Origin: Archivesica marissinica
Taxonomy: Eukaryota; Mollusca; Bivalvia; Venerida; Vesicomyidae
DNA length: 64,000 nt
Direction: 5' to 3'
Assembly (NCBI GenBank): GCA_014843695.1
Contig: CM026386.1
Coordinates: 86,943,642 to 87,007,641, forward strand
Shown here: piece by piece, positions 23,668-37,695 of the stretch
Position numbering within the stretch: position 1 is the stretch's first letter
Layout of the letters: the number at the start of each line of letters is the position of its first letter
Notes under the pieces: model-generated
Databases searched by the model: none
The model's input: only the letters and a program-made list of their open reading frames with translations
What the model was told of the DNA's origin: nothing
Made by a program: the position numbers and the translations under genes

Positions 23668-24993
23668 GTAAGTACACTATGTATGTAGACATGAATGTAA
23701 TGGAGACATATGTTACTGACTTGTCGAACTCTGTACATTAATGTACATTTTAGAATCACGTTCATACAGAAGTTTCATTATGTACATCATCCGGTAGATA
23801 TGAGAATTGCCCATGTTCATTAGTGTAGACATTATATATTTCAGTATATTACATGTGCATAAGAAAATTAACATTATACATATAAATTATCAGCAATAGA
23901 CAAAAGGATTAGGACGAACAATACTAATATGTTGATTATATTATGATTTAAGAACTTCGACATTTGGAAATGTTTCTGCTATACATTGCAAAATAGACGA
24001 ACCCTCTGAATAGACGAAGCTGTATGTAGACGAATTCTCTACACATATCGTCTCCAAGCCAGATCTTAGTAACATTATGCTTCCGTAACATTATCGGTCC
24101 CAATGCTGGGGTGTGTATCGCTCCATGCCCCCATACTACTGCGTCAGTCACCTACATTAGCATAGTCCGAGGGCAGAGAATTTAAACGCGAAATTGTAAT
24201 ATTTTTCCTTGTGTTCGTATATCATAAACTGGAGTTGTCGGATACCTGTTAACAAATCGCATTTGTTGCTCGTGCATGTTACCGTGGCAATCTTGGGATT
24301 GATTCGCTGTTAGAAAGCAATACAATAATAAATGTATTCTAAACAACAATGTGCGTTCTACTGTATATTATTATGTCAATTGTCACGCTCGACTATGGCG
24401 TCACATAAATTAATTTACTATAAATTAGCAACAGGTAAGTTGATCAAAACGTGTAGAGTTTTAATACCGACTCTTCGCACAACTATTAGCACGTTTTACA
24501 CTGGAATTGCTTCTGTAGATATGGATGTTGATGATTTCAGCGATATAGCAGGATTTGTAGTATTAGTAGCCCGTCGTGCAGGATTCATAGTGTTTATAGC
24601 TCGGTGATGATTGTCAGTGACACAATAATTGCGACGCCATGTTGGTTGCGTATTTGGTTTACAGAGCGTATAAATACATACCGTGTTCATTAGCATAGCT
24701 AATACGAAAACTATGCAATGACACTATTACCCGTCTGCAGCTCAAATTATGTTATAAATATTATGCAATATACCTAGATGTGATTATACCAACGATTCCC
24801 AACAAACCAAGATATCTACATTGATCTTCCAACTGAAATGACGGATATTAAGAGCAAGCGATAACCAAATAATGTCAAGCATACCGACTACATTCAATTT
24901 GGTTAATACCAAGTCACACAACTCTCCCTGAATGTGATTGTCCAAAGACATTAGTCCATCAGTACTTTGATGTATTTTATTTCCGTACAACAG
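23668..24993 (+). other. intron between Ig exon 5 and the FN3 exon
   Basis: No exon was recognised. A 91-codon frame at 24332-24607 has no domain. Confidence 0.5.
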
Positions 24994-25302
24994 GCCTACC
25001 GGAGGAACCAACGCACTTCACATATCTGTTCAAGCATAATGCACACATATTTTCGTGGATTGGAGGATTTAATGGCGGGTTTTCTCAGACTTTCGTGGTT
25101 CAGACATCCATTGTTGGTACAGAAGAATGGATAAACAGAACGACTCTTACTGAGATAGGGCAGGGTGTCGCTTCTTACAAGGCGAGCATAACTACTCTAC
25201 CACCGGGGACATACGTTTCACGAATATTTGCTTGGACTATTAAAGGCACATCCGATTATGTTAGATTAAATGACACATTCTCTAGTAGTAAGATATCACC
25301 AG
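24994..25302 (+). CDS. gene B, fibronectin type III exon
   Basis: This 103-codon exon has acceptor CCGTACAACAG| and donor ATATCACCAG|GTAAGT, both phase 1. The sequence follows the FN3 pattern: Pro near the start (GLPEEPTHF), IFSWIGGFNGGFSQTFVVQ (B-C strands with the core Trp), EEWINRTTL, then YKASITTLPPGTYVSRIFAW (E-F strands with the conserved Leu-Pro-x-Gly-Thr-Tyr and the Arg/Ala strand), and GTSDYV in the G-strand region. Its position as the last extracellular module before the membrane matches the common Ig-FN3-TM receptor layout of cell-adhesion and immune-type receptors. Confidence 0.8.
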
Positions 25303-26094
25303 GTAAGTGGACATGGCTTATGCTTACAATGAATAATTACTTAAGTAGGATATGTAGTTACTGATGTGTACTATGTAATTATATTTATCGGATTCTGCTG
25401 TATATGTCGTATGCACATTATTCCATTAATAAATTGGTTAAAACTTCTGGCAAGAACACAGTTTTTGGTACAGGAATCTAACCTTAACGCATGCACAGTT
25501 TTGCTTTTCTTTTGCTTGTCCAAATTGCATACACATTTATCACACACTGCGACATGTGACTGTCATACATTATACCTAGTCCATTGCATGATTTGTTATC
25601 GACTCATCTGTAACATTTTCATCCAAACTTCTGTTATGCAGTACTAAGCGGATGTATATATTAACATCCGATTTTTCTACCCAATATTGTTTGAACTTAA
25701 TTAATTGCCATACTAAGTATGCATCCATGTGCATGCTCATTCACATTGTAGCTTAAACCATTTGCAAATTCACCAAGTCGGAAATAGTGTTTATAAATAT
25801 GTAAGTATGTAAGAAATAAACAAGCGACACTGTTTCATCATTCGAGCAATATGCAAATGTCTTTACTTATGCATAAATGTTTCACGCATTGATCCCTTTT
25901 ATACATTGTAATTGCATATATAAGTAGAGTGACTTTATATAGAAAACAGTTCAAGGTTCAAGATCTTCCAACGTTCAGGCTCACTGTCAACCTTATTTTA
26001 AATTGAAAGGCACTAGACAATAATCTCAGTTAAAGCGCCATTACTAGAGTGGCTAGATGAACTATGCTGAATACATGTCATTTTGTCAACGCAG
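25303..26094 (+). other. intron between FN3 and transmembrane exons
   Basis: No exon or repeat was recognised in this AT-rich stretch. Confidence 0.5.
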
Positions 26095-26214
26095 GTCCAG
26101 AAACACAAACATTCCCAGTAGCAGTAGTTGCAGGTTGGGTTTCAACAGCTATTGTCTTTCTGATAATATCTACTGGAGCAATTGTAGTCCACAAGAGGAG
26201 ATACGAACCAAAAG
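26095..26214 (+). CDS. gene B, transmembrane exon
   Basis: This 40-codon exon has acceptor TTTTGTCAACGCAG| and donor CCAAAAG|GTAAAG, both phase 1. It encodes a short stalk (GPETQTFP), a hydrophobic helix (VAVVAGWVSTAIVFLIISTG then AIVV) and a basic stop-transfer sequence (HKRRYEPK). This is a classic type I membrane anchor and sets the topology of gene B: Ig and FN3 domains outside, tail inside. The cytoplasmic exons are not established. They may lie in the following 640 bp (see 26434), in the assembly gap, or beyond the minisatellite. Confidence 0.85.
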
Positions 26215-26433
26215 GTAAAGCATATAATTATAAACACTCTGAAAAGCAGCTGTTTAATGTGACGCCTACCTTACACTAATCATGCAATATATTTTTCACT
26301 TAGTGGCAGTTGCTATTTCATTTCCAAGTTTGATAACGTTATGGTATGTTAAATGTCAAGGAACGTGTATTTTCGTGTACTAGTAGTTTATGTGTTCATT
26401 ATGTGTATCCAATACGTATTATTCCTCCTTTAG

Positions 26434-26498
26434 AAGAAAACGGCCTATATTGTTTTGCACATATCGGGGTCGGTGTGTTCGTCACATTCTCGTTGTAG
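26434..26498 (+). CDS. possible short cytoplasmic terminal exon of gene B
   Basis: A pyrimidine-rich acceptor (TATTATTCCTCCTTTAG|) is followed in the matching phase by EENGLYCFAHIGVGVFVTFS, Leu and TAG. It would give a 22-residue tail. No signalling motif is evident and the sequence is rather hydrophobic for a tail, so this is weak. Confidence 0.2.
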
Positions 26499-26854
26499 TT
26501 CAATATTTTGAAATAACATTACCTTTTGCCAAAACGTTTGCACTTCACACATATTATAATTGTAATGTAAGTAATTGATGTGTTGCTCCCAATATCAGAT
26601 CCATATCTGCAATAGTAAGGCAACTGAAAGCCATAAACGCTCAGAAGTAGGTGCACTACTGTATATCTGCTCAACATGTTTGGAACAGGTCGACATTGAA
26701 CTTACACAGACGTCCACATATTGAGTCGAGCTACTATAATCTAGGTCCGTACAATGTCATACCATGACATCAAATATAGCAATAACACATGCAAGACAGC
26801 TATATGAGACTATTCGTTGAACAGTCAATTGAATAAGTATCACATGGTATGGAT

Positions 26855-27854
26855 NNNNNNNNNNNNNNNNNNNNNNNNNNNNNNNNNNNNNNNNNNNNNN
26901 NNNNNNNNNNNNNNNNNNNNNNNNNNNNNNNNNNNNNNNNNNNNNNNNNNNNNNNNNNNNNNNNNNNNNNNNNNNNNNNNNNNNNNNNNNNNNNNNNNNN
27001 NNNNNNNNNNNNNNNNNNNNNNNNNNNNNNNNNNNNNNNNNNNNNNNNNNNNNNNNNNNNNNNNNNNNNNNNNNNNNNNNNNNNNNNNNNNNNNNNNNNN
27101 NNNNNNNNNNNNNNNNNNNNNNNNNNNNNNNNNNNNNNNNNNNNNNNNNNNNNNNNNNNNNNNNNNNNNNNNNNNNNNNNNNNNNNNNNNNNNNNNNNNN
27201 NNNNNNNNNNNNNNNNNNNNNNNNNNNNNNNNNNNNNNNNNNNNNNNNNNNNNNNNNNNNNNNNNNNNNNNNNNNNNNNNNNNNNNNNNNNNNNNNNNNN
27301 NNNNNNNNNNNNNNNNNNNNNNNNNNNNNNNNNNNNNNNNNNNNNNNNNNNNNNNNNNNNNNNNNNNNNNNNNNNNNNNNNNNNNNNNNNNNNNNNNNNN
27401 NNNNNNNNNNNNNNNNNNNNNNNNNNNNNNNNNNNNNNNNNNNNNNNNNNNNNNNNNNNNNNNNNNNNNNNNNNNNNNNNNNNNNNNNNNNNNNNNNNNN
27501 NNNNNNNNNNNNNNNNNNNNNNNNNNNNNNNNNNNNNNNNNNNNNNNNNNNNNNNNNNNNNNNNNNNNNNNNNNNNNNNNNNNNNNNNNNNNNNNNNNNN
27601 NNNNNNNNNNNNNNNNNNNNNNNNNNNNNNNNNNNNNNNNNNNNNNNNNNNNNNNNNNNNNNNNNNNNNNNNNNNNNNNNNNNNNNNNNNNNNNNNNNNN
27701 NNNNNNNNNNNNNNNNNNNNNNNNNNNNNNNNNNNNNNNNNNNNNNNNNNNNNNNNNNNNNNNNNNNNNNNNNNNNNNNNNNNNNNNNNNNNNNNNNNNN
27801 NNNNNNNNNNNNNNNNNNNNNNNNNNNNNNNNNNNNNNNNNNNNNNNNNNNNNN
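26855..27854. other. assembly gap (exactly 1000 N)
   Basis: A run of 1000 N. The round length suggests a placeholder rather than a measured size. The 42-bp minisatellite begins at the first base after it, so the gap probably hides more of that array. Confidence 0.99.
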
Positions 27855-30800
27855 CTAACACAATATGTTATACAAATGTACACACATATACACATTCTAA
27901 CACGTCATGTTATACAAATGTACAAACATATACACACTCTAACACAATATGTTATGCAAATGTACAAACATATACACACTCTAAAATGTCATGTTATACA
28001 AATATACAAACATATACACACTCTAACACGTCATGTTATACAAATGTACAAACATATACACACTCTAACACAATATGCTATACAAATGTACAAACATATA
28101 CACACTCCAACATGTCATGCTATACAAATGTACAAACATATACACACTCTAACACATCTTGTTATACAAATGTACAACATATACACACTCTAACACGTCA
28201 TGTTATACAAATGTACAAACATATACACACTCCAACACGTCATGTTATGCAAATGTACAAAGGTATATACTCCAACACGTCATGCTATGCAAATGTACAA
28301 ACATATACAAACTCCAACACGTCATGTTTTACAAATGTACAAACATATACATACTCCAACACATCATGTTATACAAATGTACAAACATATACACACTCCA
28401 ACACATCATGTTATACAAATGTACAAACATATACACACTCCAACACATCATGTTATACAATTGTACAAACATATACACACTCCAACACGTCATGTTATAC
28501 AAATGTACAAACATATACACACTCCAACACGTCATGTTATACAAATGTACAAACATATACACACTCCAACACGTCATGTTATACAAATGTACACACATAT
28601 ACACACTCCAACACGTCATGTTATACAAATGTACAAACATATACACACTCCAACACGTCATGTTATAAAAATGTACAAACATATACACACTCTAACACAT
28701 CATGTTATACAAATGTACAAACATATACACACTCTAACACAATATGTTATATAAATGTACAAACATATACACACTCTAACACATCATGTTATACAAATGT
28801 ACAAACATATACACTCTAACACATCATGTTATACAAATGTACAAACATATACACACTCTAACACAATATGATTTACAAATGTACACACATATACACATTC
28901 TAACACGTCATGTTATACAAATGTACAAACATATACACACTCTAACACAATATGTTATGCAAATGTACAAACATATACACACTCTAGAATGTCATGTTAT
29001 ACAAATGTACAAACATATACACACTCTAACACGTCATGTTATACAAATGTACAAACATATACACACTCTAACACAATATGCTATACAAATGTACAAACAT
29101 ATACACACTCCACCATGTCATGCTATACAAATGTACAAACATATACACACTCTAACACATCTTGTGATACAATTGTACAACATATTCACAATCTAACACG
29201 TCATGTTATACACATGTACAAACATATAAACACTCCAACACGTCATGTTATGCAAATGTACAAACATATACACACTCCAACACGTCATGTTTTACAAATG
29301 TACAAACATATACATACTCCAACACATCATGTTATACAAATGTACAAACATATACACACTCCAACACATCATGTTATACAATTGTACAAACATATACACA
29401 CTCCAACACATCATGTTATACAATTGTACAAACATATACACACTCCAACACGTCATGTTATACAAATGTACACACATATACACACTCTAACACGTCATGT
29501 TATACAAATGTACAAACATATACACACTCCAACACGTCATGTTATACAAATGTACAAACATATACACACTCCAACACGTCATGTTATACAAATGTACAAA
29601 CATATACACACTCCAACACGTCATGTTATACAAATGTACAAACATATACACACTCCAACACGTCATGTTATACAAATGTACAAACATATACACACTCCAA
29701 CACGTCATGTTATACAAATGTACAAACATATACACACTCTAACACATCATGTTATACAAATGTACAAACATATACACACTCTAACACGTCATGTTATACA
29801 AATGTACAAACATATACACACTCTAACACGTCATGTTATACAAATGTACAAACATATACACACTCTAACACATCATGTTATACAAATGTACAAAATATAC
29901 AAACTCTAACACAATATGTTATACAAATGTACAAACATATACACACTCTAACACGTCATGTTATACAAATGTACACACATATACACACTCTAACACAATA
30001 TGTTATACAATTGTACATACATATACACACACTAACACAATATGCTATACAAATGTACAAACATATACACACTCTACCACATCATGTTATACAAATGTAC
30101 AAACATATACACACTCTAACACAATATGATATACAAATGTACAAACATATACACACTCTACCACATCATGTTATACAAAGGTACAAACATATACACACTC
30201 TACCACATCATGTTATACAAATGTACAAACATATACATACTCTAATCCAATATGTTATACAAATGTACAAACATATACATACTCTACCACATCATGTTAT
30301 ACAAATGTACACATATACACACTCTAACACAATATGTTATACAAGTGTACATACATATACACATACTAACACAATATGTTATACAAATGTACAAACATAT
30401 ACATACTCTAACACAATATGTTATACAAATGTACAAACATATACATACTCTAACACGTCCTGTTATACAAATGTACAAACATATACATACTCTACCACAA
30501 TATGCTATACAAATGTACAAACATATACATACTCTAACACGTCATGTTGTACATATGTACAAATATATACACACTCTATCACGTCATGTTATATAAAGGT
30601 ACAAACATATACATACTCTACCAAATCATGTTATACAAATGTACAAACATATACATACTCTAACACGTCATGTTATACAAATGTACAAACATATACACAC
30701 TCTAACACAATATGTTATACAAATGTACAAACATATACACACTCTAACACATCATGTTATACAAATGTACAAACATATACACACTCTACCACATCATGTT

Positions 30801-33800
30801 ATACAAATGTACAAACATATACATACTCTAACACGTCATGTTATACAAATGTACAAACATATACATACTCTAGCACGTCATGTTATACAAATGTACAAAC
30901 ATATACACACTCTAACACAATATGTTATACAAATGTACAAACATATACATACTCTATCACGTCATGCTATACAAATGTACACACATATACACACTCTAAC
31001 ACGTCATGTTATACAAATGTACAAACATATACACACTCTAACACGTCAAGTTATATAAATGTACAAACATATACACACTCGAACACAGTATGATATACAA
31101 ATGTACAAACATATACACACTCTAACACAATATGTTATACAAATGTACAAACATATACATACTCTAACACGTCATGTTATACAAATGTACAAACATATAC
31201 ATACTCTAACACATTATGTTATACAAATGTACAAACATATACATACTCTAACACGTCATGTTATACAAATGTACAAACATATACATACTCTACCACAATA
31301 TGCTATACAAATGTACAAACATATACATACTCTACCACGTCATGTTATACAAATGTACAAACATATACACACTAAAACACAATATGTTATACAAATGTAC
31401 AAACATATACACACTCTAACACATCATGTTATACAAATGTACAAACATATACACACTAAAACACATTATGTTATACAAATGTACAAACATATACATACTC
31501 TAACACGTCATGTTATACAAATGTACAAACATATACACACTCAAACACGTCAGGTTATACAAATCTACACACATATACACACTCCAACACGTCATGTTAT
31601 GCAAATGTACAAACGTATATACTCCAACACGTAATGTTATGCAAATGTACAAACATATACACACTCCAACACGTCATGTTATACAAATGTACAAGCATAT
31701 ACACACTCCAACACATCATGTTATACAATTGTACAAACATATACACACTCCAACACGTCATGTTGTACACATGTTCAAACATATACACACTCCAACACGT
31801 CATGCTATACAAATGTACACACATATACACACTCCAACACGTCATGTTATACAAATGTACAAACATATACACACTCCAACACGTCATGTTATACAAATGT
31901 ACAAACATATACACACTCCAACACGTCATGTTATAAAAATGTACAAACATATACACACTCTAACACATCATGTTATACAAATGTACAAACATATACACAC
32001 TCTAACACAATATGTTATATAAATGTACAAACATATACACACTCTAACACATCATGTTATACAAATGTACAAACATATACACTCTAACACATCATGTTAT
32101 ACAAATGTACAAACATATACACACTCTAACACAATATGATATACAAATGTACAAACATATACACATTCTAACACGTCATGTTATACAAATGTACAAACAT
32201 ATACACACTCTAACACGATATGTTATGCAAATGTACAAACATATACACACTCTAGAATGTCATGTTATACAAATGTACAAACATATACACACTCTAACAC
32301 GTCATGTTATACAAATGTACAAACATATACACACTCTAACACAATATGTTATACAAATGTACAAACATATACACACTCCAACATGTCATGTTATACAAAT
32401 GTACAAACATATACACACTCTAACACATCTTGTGATACAATTGTACAACATATTCACAATCTAACACGTCATGTTATACACATGTACAAACGTATATACT
32501 ACAACACGTCATGCTATGCAAATGTACAAACATATACACACACCAACACATCATGTTTTACAAATGTACAAACATATACATACTCCAACACATCATGTTA
32601 TACAATTGTACAAACATATACACACTCCAACACATCATGTTATACAAATGTACAAACATATACACACTCCAACACATCATGTTATACAATTGTTCAAACA
32701 TATACACACTCCAACACGTCATGTTATACAAATGTACACACATATACACACTCCAACACGTCATGTTATACAAATGTACAAACATATACACACTCCAACA
32801 CGTCATGTTATACAAATTTACACACATATACACACTCTAACACGTCATGTTATACAAATGTACAAACATATACACACTCCAACACGTCATGTTATACAAA
32901 TGTACAAACATATACACACTCCAACACGTCATGTTATACAAATGTACAAACATATACACACTCCAACACGTCATGTTATACACATGTACAAACATATACA
33001 CACTCCAACACGTCATGTTATACAAATGTACAAACATATACACACTCCAACAGGTCATGTTATACAAATGTACAAACATATACACACTCTAACACATCAT
33101 GGTATACAAATGTACAAACATATACACACTCTAATACGTCATGTTATACAAATGTACAAACATATACACACTCTAACACATCATGGTATACAAATGTACA
33201 AAATATACAAACTCTAAGACAATATGTTATACAAATGTACAAACATATACATACTCTAGCACGTCATGTTTTACAAATGTACAAACATATGCACACTCTA
33301 ACACAATATGTTATACAAATGTACAAACATATACATACTCTATCACGTCATGCTATACAAATGTACACACATATACACACTCTAACACGTCATGTTATAC
33401 AAATGTACAAACATATACACACTCTAACACGTCAAGTTATATAAATGTACAAACATATACACACTCGAACACAATATGATATACAAATGTACAAACATAT
33501 ACACACTCTAACACAATATGTCATACAAATGTACAAACATATACATACTCTAACACGTCCTCTTATACAAATGTACAAACATATACATACTCTACCACAT
33601 CATGTCATACAAATGTACAAACATATACATACTCTAACACGTCCTCTTATACAAATGTACAAACATATACATGCTCTACCACATCATGTCATACAAATGT
33701 ACAAACATATACATACTCTAACACGTCCTCTTATACAAATGTACAAACATATACATACTCTACCACAATATGCTATACAAATGTACAAATATATACATAC

Positions 33801-34634
33801 TCTACCACGTCATGTTATACAAATGTACAAACATATACACACTAAAACACAATATGTTATACAAATGTACAAACATATACACACTCTAACACAATATGTT
33901 ATACAAATGTACACACATATACACACTAAAACACAATATGTTATACAAATGTACAAACATATACATACTCTAACACGTCATGTTATACAAAGGTACACAC
34001 ATATACACACTAAAACACAATATGTTATACAAATGTACAAACATATACATACTCTACAACATTATGTTATACAAATGTACAAACATATACACACTAAAAC
34101 ACAATATGTTATACAAATGTACACACATATACACACTCTAACACATCATGTTATACAAATGTACAAACATATACACACTCTAACACATCATGTTATACAA
34201 TTGTACAAACATATACACACTCTAACACGTCATGTTATACAAATGTACAAACATATACACACTCTAACACGTCATGTTATACAAATGTACACACATATAC
34301 ACACTCTAACACATCATGCTATACAAATGTACAAACATATACACACTCTAACACGTCATGTTATAAAAATGTACAAACATATACACACTCTAACACGTCA
34401 TGTTATAAAAATCTACAAACATATACACACTCCAACACATCATGTTATACATATGTACAAACATATACACACTCTAACACATCATGTTATACATATGTAC
34501 AAACATATACACACTCCAACACATCATGTTATACATATGTACAAACATATACACACTCCAACACATCATGTTATACATATGTACAAACATATACACACTC
34601 CAACACATCATGTTATACATATGTACAAACATAT
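27855..34634. repeat. 42-bp minisatellite array (about 160 copies)
   Basis: The unit is 42 bp: AACACGTCATGTTATACAAA followed by TGTACAAACATATACACACT and CT. The length is a multiple of three, so long open frames appear on both strands as artefacts. Marker variants show higher-order structure. ACACATTCTAACACG recurs near 27890, 28894 and 32163. A 40-bp shortened unit recurs near 28806 and 32072. TGTACAACATATTCACAATC recurs near 29172 and 32441. These give internal duplications of about 1.0 kb and 3.27 kb. The array ends at 34634, 75 bp before a retrotransposon LTR. Confidence 0.97.
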
Positions 34635-34709
34635 AAGCCGGACAAGAGGTCAACGGTAGATACAATCCATCGACATTTATAGTACATTTATTATTCCGGT
34701 GAGTATGAA

Positions 34710-35274
34710 TGTAACCCATGTCAAATGTAGTTTTACAGGTCAAAATAAATATAATCAATCAATAATTTCTTAATATAAGAGTAACAACATGTTAAATCTA
34801 ATCAATAAAACTATTATATAATAGTGGTCACTAAATTGTAAACACAGATATAATCTCCAAGTATGGGTACAATGATATGCATTGATAAGCAGGAGTTGTC
34901 AGAATTTGATTGGCTTGTTTGAAGTTGCACACTTCTTGTGTGCAACAGTGTTTGTACTACACAATTAACAGGTCACTTGTTAGCAGATAGTGGAACTGTG
35001 ATGTTCTCATCTTGAAATGTAGCTGTTAAATTAACTGTGGGTCTGGTAGGTTTCCCGACCCTGACTTTTAAACTACAATGAATTTATTTATCTGTTATTA
35101 GTTAGTTATCGCGTGGATTGTTTTTGTAGTTAAGAGATTTATACGTTTGCTAAAACAAGGTCATTATGATTTCAGACCTTTTCCACGATACTCTCTCCCT
35201 CACTGATGTTTGAATAAAACCTCAAAGAAGCCTAAAGATCACTTGTATAAATTATACAAGTGAACAACGGCTAA
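34710..35274 (+). repeat. gypsy 5' LTR
   Basis: It begins TGTAACCCATGTCAAATGTA and ends AACGGCTAA by alignment to the 3' LTR and the target duplication. It contains a perfect hairpin (GTTGCACAC/GTGTGCAAC, 34924-34946, 5-nt loop). Near its 3' end is a 23-bp palindrome (CACTTGTATAA, central A, TTATACAAGTG). Confidence 0.93.
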
Positions 35275-36503
35275 AATGGCGCCCTACAAATTTGAAAGGT
35301 CGGATTCTGCGCCAGTCTCTACGCCAGTCTAGAAACTGTGAATTAGTTTATACAGATGTATTATCAGTGGAATTTTAAAATCTGGGCCCAGTACAAACAG
35401 AACTGTGCATTGTGCCAGTTGAAAGTAGCAAGCTGTGGTGAATTAAGCAGCTGTTACAATAAACTGCACCTTGTCGGTGACTAGAAGATGTCCGGTGTAA
35501 CAGACAATAAGTTTGTTTACGAAAAACAGCTGGGCAAATTCGTGTGTTAAACAATATTGATGTACTTTACAATGGAGTTCAGCAAGTGTAGTCCAATGTG
35601 ATTTTTATGATGTGTGACTATTTGACAGTGTTTTGGAGTGGCAGCATTCAACTTTTTAATTGACTAGTGTTTTAAATTGTGCTTTTGTGACATTGTATTT
35701 CATTGATTGTATTGTATTGCTAGACATATATTTTTGAATTTGTGTGTGTACCCTGTAATAGTTTCAAGTGTATTTTTGCTTTATCTACCTACCAGAGCAT
35801 TTCACCATTAATTTTTCATATCTCTAGACATTCTTTCTATATTCTGTAATCTGGGATATATTACACAGTAGTCACATACCTCTACAATAATTGAAAATTG
35901 CCATTTTCACAAACATTGTATTATCTTTCATAGTTACCATCCGTGGAACAAACATTCATCACATAACTGTAGGTTACCAATATTTACAATGCTAGTTGGT
36001 GCTCTATGTAGTAAACACAATATGTGTAGATGTTAGATGAGTTTGATGTAGTGTTCGTGATAGCAAGTAGATAGAAAGATATTTTCATTAAAATAGGCGC
36101 TAGATAGTGCATAGTTTTGGATATAACTTATACAGTTTTACTCTATTCGGATGGCTTATAGTGTCGTGTATTTTGTCCTGACTGCCGCACATGAGTGACG
36201 GTTTGGAGGAGGTATAGAACCATCTCAACTGAAGCTGGTGTGTCGGTGTGTTTTGGGTGCTGCACGGTACTGTGAGTGGTTCTGGATGCTGTGCTGTGTT
36301 TTTGCATGGTGCTTGAGGTAAATTGGACAGTATATTGTACATCGTAGGTACAGTGTTCCTATAGAATATTTTAGTGTTTCTTTGTTTTACTTTTGTGTGT
36401 GGCTTTTAGCCAGTAGCTTTGTGTGTATTTACAGTGACTGTTTAATTTTAAACAGTCCTCTGTTTACATTTACTATCTGCCAGTGACTGAGAGCAGTGAG
36501 GCC
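35275..36503 (+). other. gypsy leader with primer-binding-site-like TGGCGCCC
   Basis: Two bases after the LTR, TGGCGCCC at 35277-35284 fits the start of a tRNA primer binding site (complement of a tRNA 3' end GGGCGCCA, as in lysine tRNAs). Only about 8 bases match. The remaining ~1.2 kb up to the first gag ATG has no open frame of note and is presumed untranslated leader. Confidence 0.6.
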
Positions 36504-37695
36504 ATGGCGGCTAGTAAACTGATTACAGACATTACAATGTCTGAAAAAGATATGATTGAGGCACTTGCAGCGAAGTACAAAATCATACCTTTGATAAGTA
36601 GTACACCAAAGAGGAAATTTGGTAAAAGTCCTTTATGGGACTCAGATGATGACGATGAGGTCAAACCGCAAGTTGTGGCCGCTACGTCATACATTCCCAA
36701 AGTGTTCATGTTTTCGGGGGACACGCCCCCACAAAAAAAGACATGACATTCAGTGTCTTAGACAAAACAATGAATTATCAAATGCGATGCTGTTGTCTGC
36801 TGCACGTCGCAGTTTGAGTGGTACAGCCAGAAGCCTTTTGCCATCCCTAGGGGAAAATGCAACTATTGTTGACATATTAGATAAATTTGACTCTAGGTTC
36901 GGGGATATTTCAACAAATGAAATGGTCATGCAGGAATTTTTCAATTGCCAACAAAAGGAAAGAGAATCAGCCTCTGTTTATGGGTGTAGATTAGAATCCC
37001 TGTTACAAACTGCAGTGGAACAAGGGTATCTTAATAATACATCGAAAGATGACATGTTACGTCATAAATTCTGGCAGTCCCTTCATTCAGAACAGCTAAA
37101 GGCTCAAACAAGACATAAATATGACAGTATTTCAAATTTTGATGCACTTTTACGGGAGATTAGGATGGTTGAAAAACAAATTAACCTTAATCCACCAGAA
37201 ATGCCAGAATCTGTCATAACCAATAAGCCTGAAAAGTCCAAATCTGTACACCATGCCCCATTGGTCACGCAAAATGGTCTACAGATTTTGGAAAAGAAAT
37301 TGGATAATAAGATAGATCAAGTGGGTAAACAGTTTGATGCTAAACTGGATTCCAAATTTGATCTAATACTGTCTAAACTAGATAGTACTAGTAGTATAGA
37401 GAGGGGTAGTTTCAGAGGAAACTCAAGTTCAAGATCCCATGGATCAAGGGGTACTAGAGATAGTTTCAGGGGAAATAGGAGTAGTTATCGTCCGTCTAGT
37501 AACAATGGTGCATACCATTACCCACAGTATAGCAATCAAGGTGGTTATCATTCTAGTAACCAGGGTTACTACAATGGGGGAGCATATGCTGGTCAACAAA
37601 TGACTGAAAGTTTTAATGCACCAATGCCACAAGCCCAAAATGCACAACCGAGTAATGTTCGTAGGGGTAGGGGCAATGGTCCTTTAAACGTTTAG
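36504..37695 (+). pseudogene. gag: gypsy gag (frame-disrupted)
   Basis: Reading starts at ATG 36504 and runs in one frame to TGA near 36744 (ending FSGDTPPQKKT). A second frame resumes at about 36755 and continues to TAG at 37693. The second part has the capsid pattern of Ty3-type Gag: RRSLSGTARSLLPSLGENAT, DKFDSRFGDIS, then SVYGCRLESLLQTAVEQG. The frame changes around an A7 run near 36731-36738, and small deletions are also likely there. The C-terminus has no CCHC zinc knuckle. It is instead rich in Arg-Gly/Ser (GSFRGNSSSRSHGSRGTRD) and Gly/Tyr/Asn, suggesting RNA binding through RG repeats. Gag forms the particle shell and packages the RNA. Confidence 0.85.

Noticed and set aside
26580..26620. 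Tiny cytoplasmic exon encoding DPYLQ between CAATATCAG and GTAAGG
   Set aside because: Only about 16 bp, with phases that do not fit a phase-1 chain, and a stop follows if the donor is not used.
27855..34758. Long open frames on both strands in the 42-bp array, some running through the N gap
   Set aside because: Repeat artefacts, and translations through N have no meaning.
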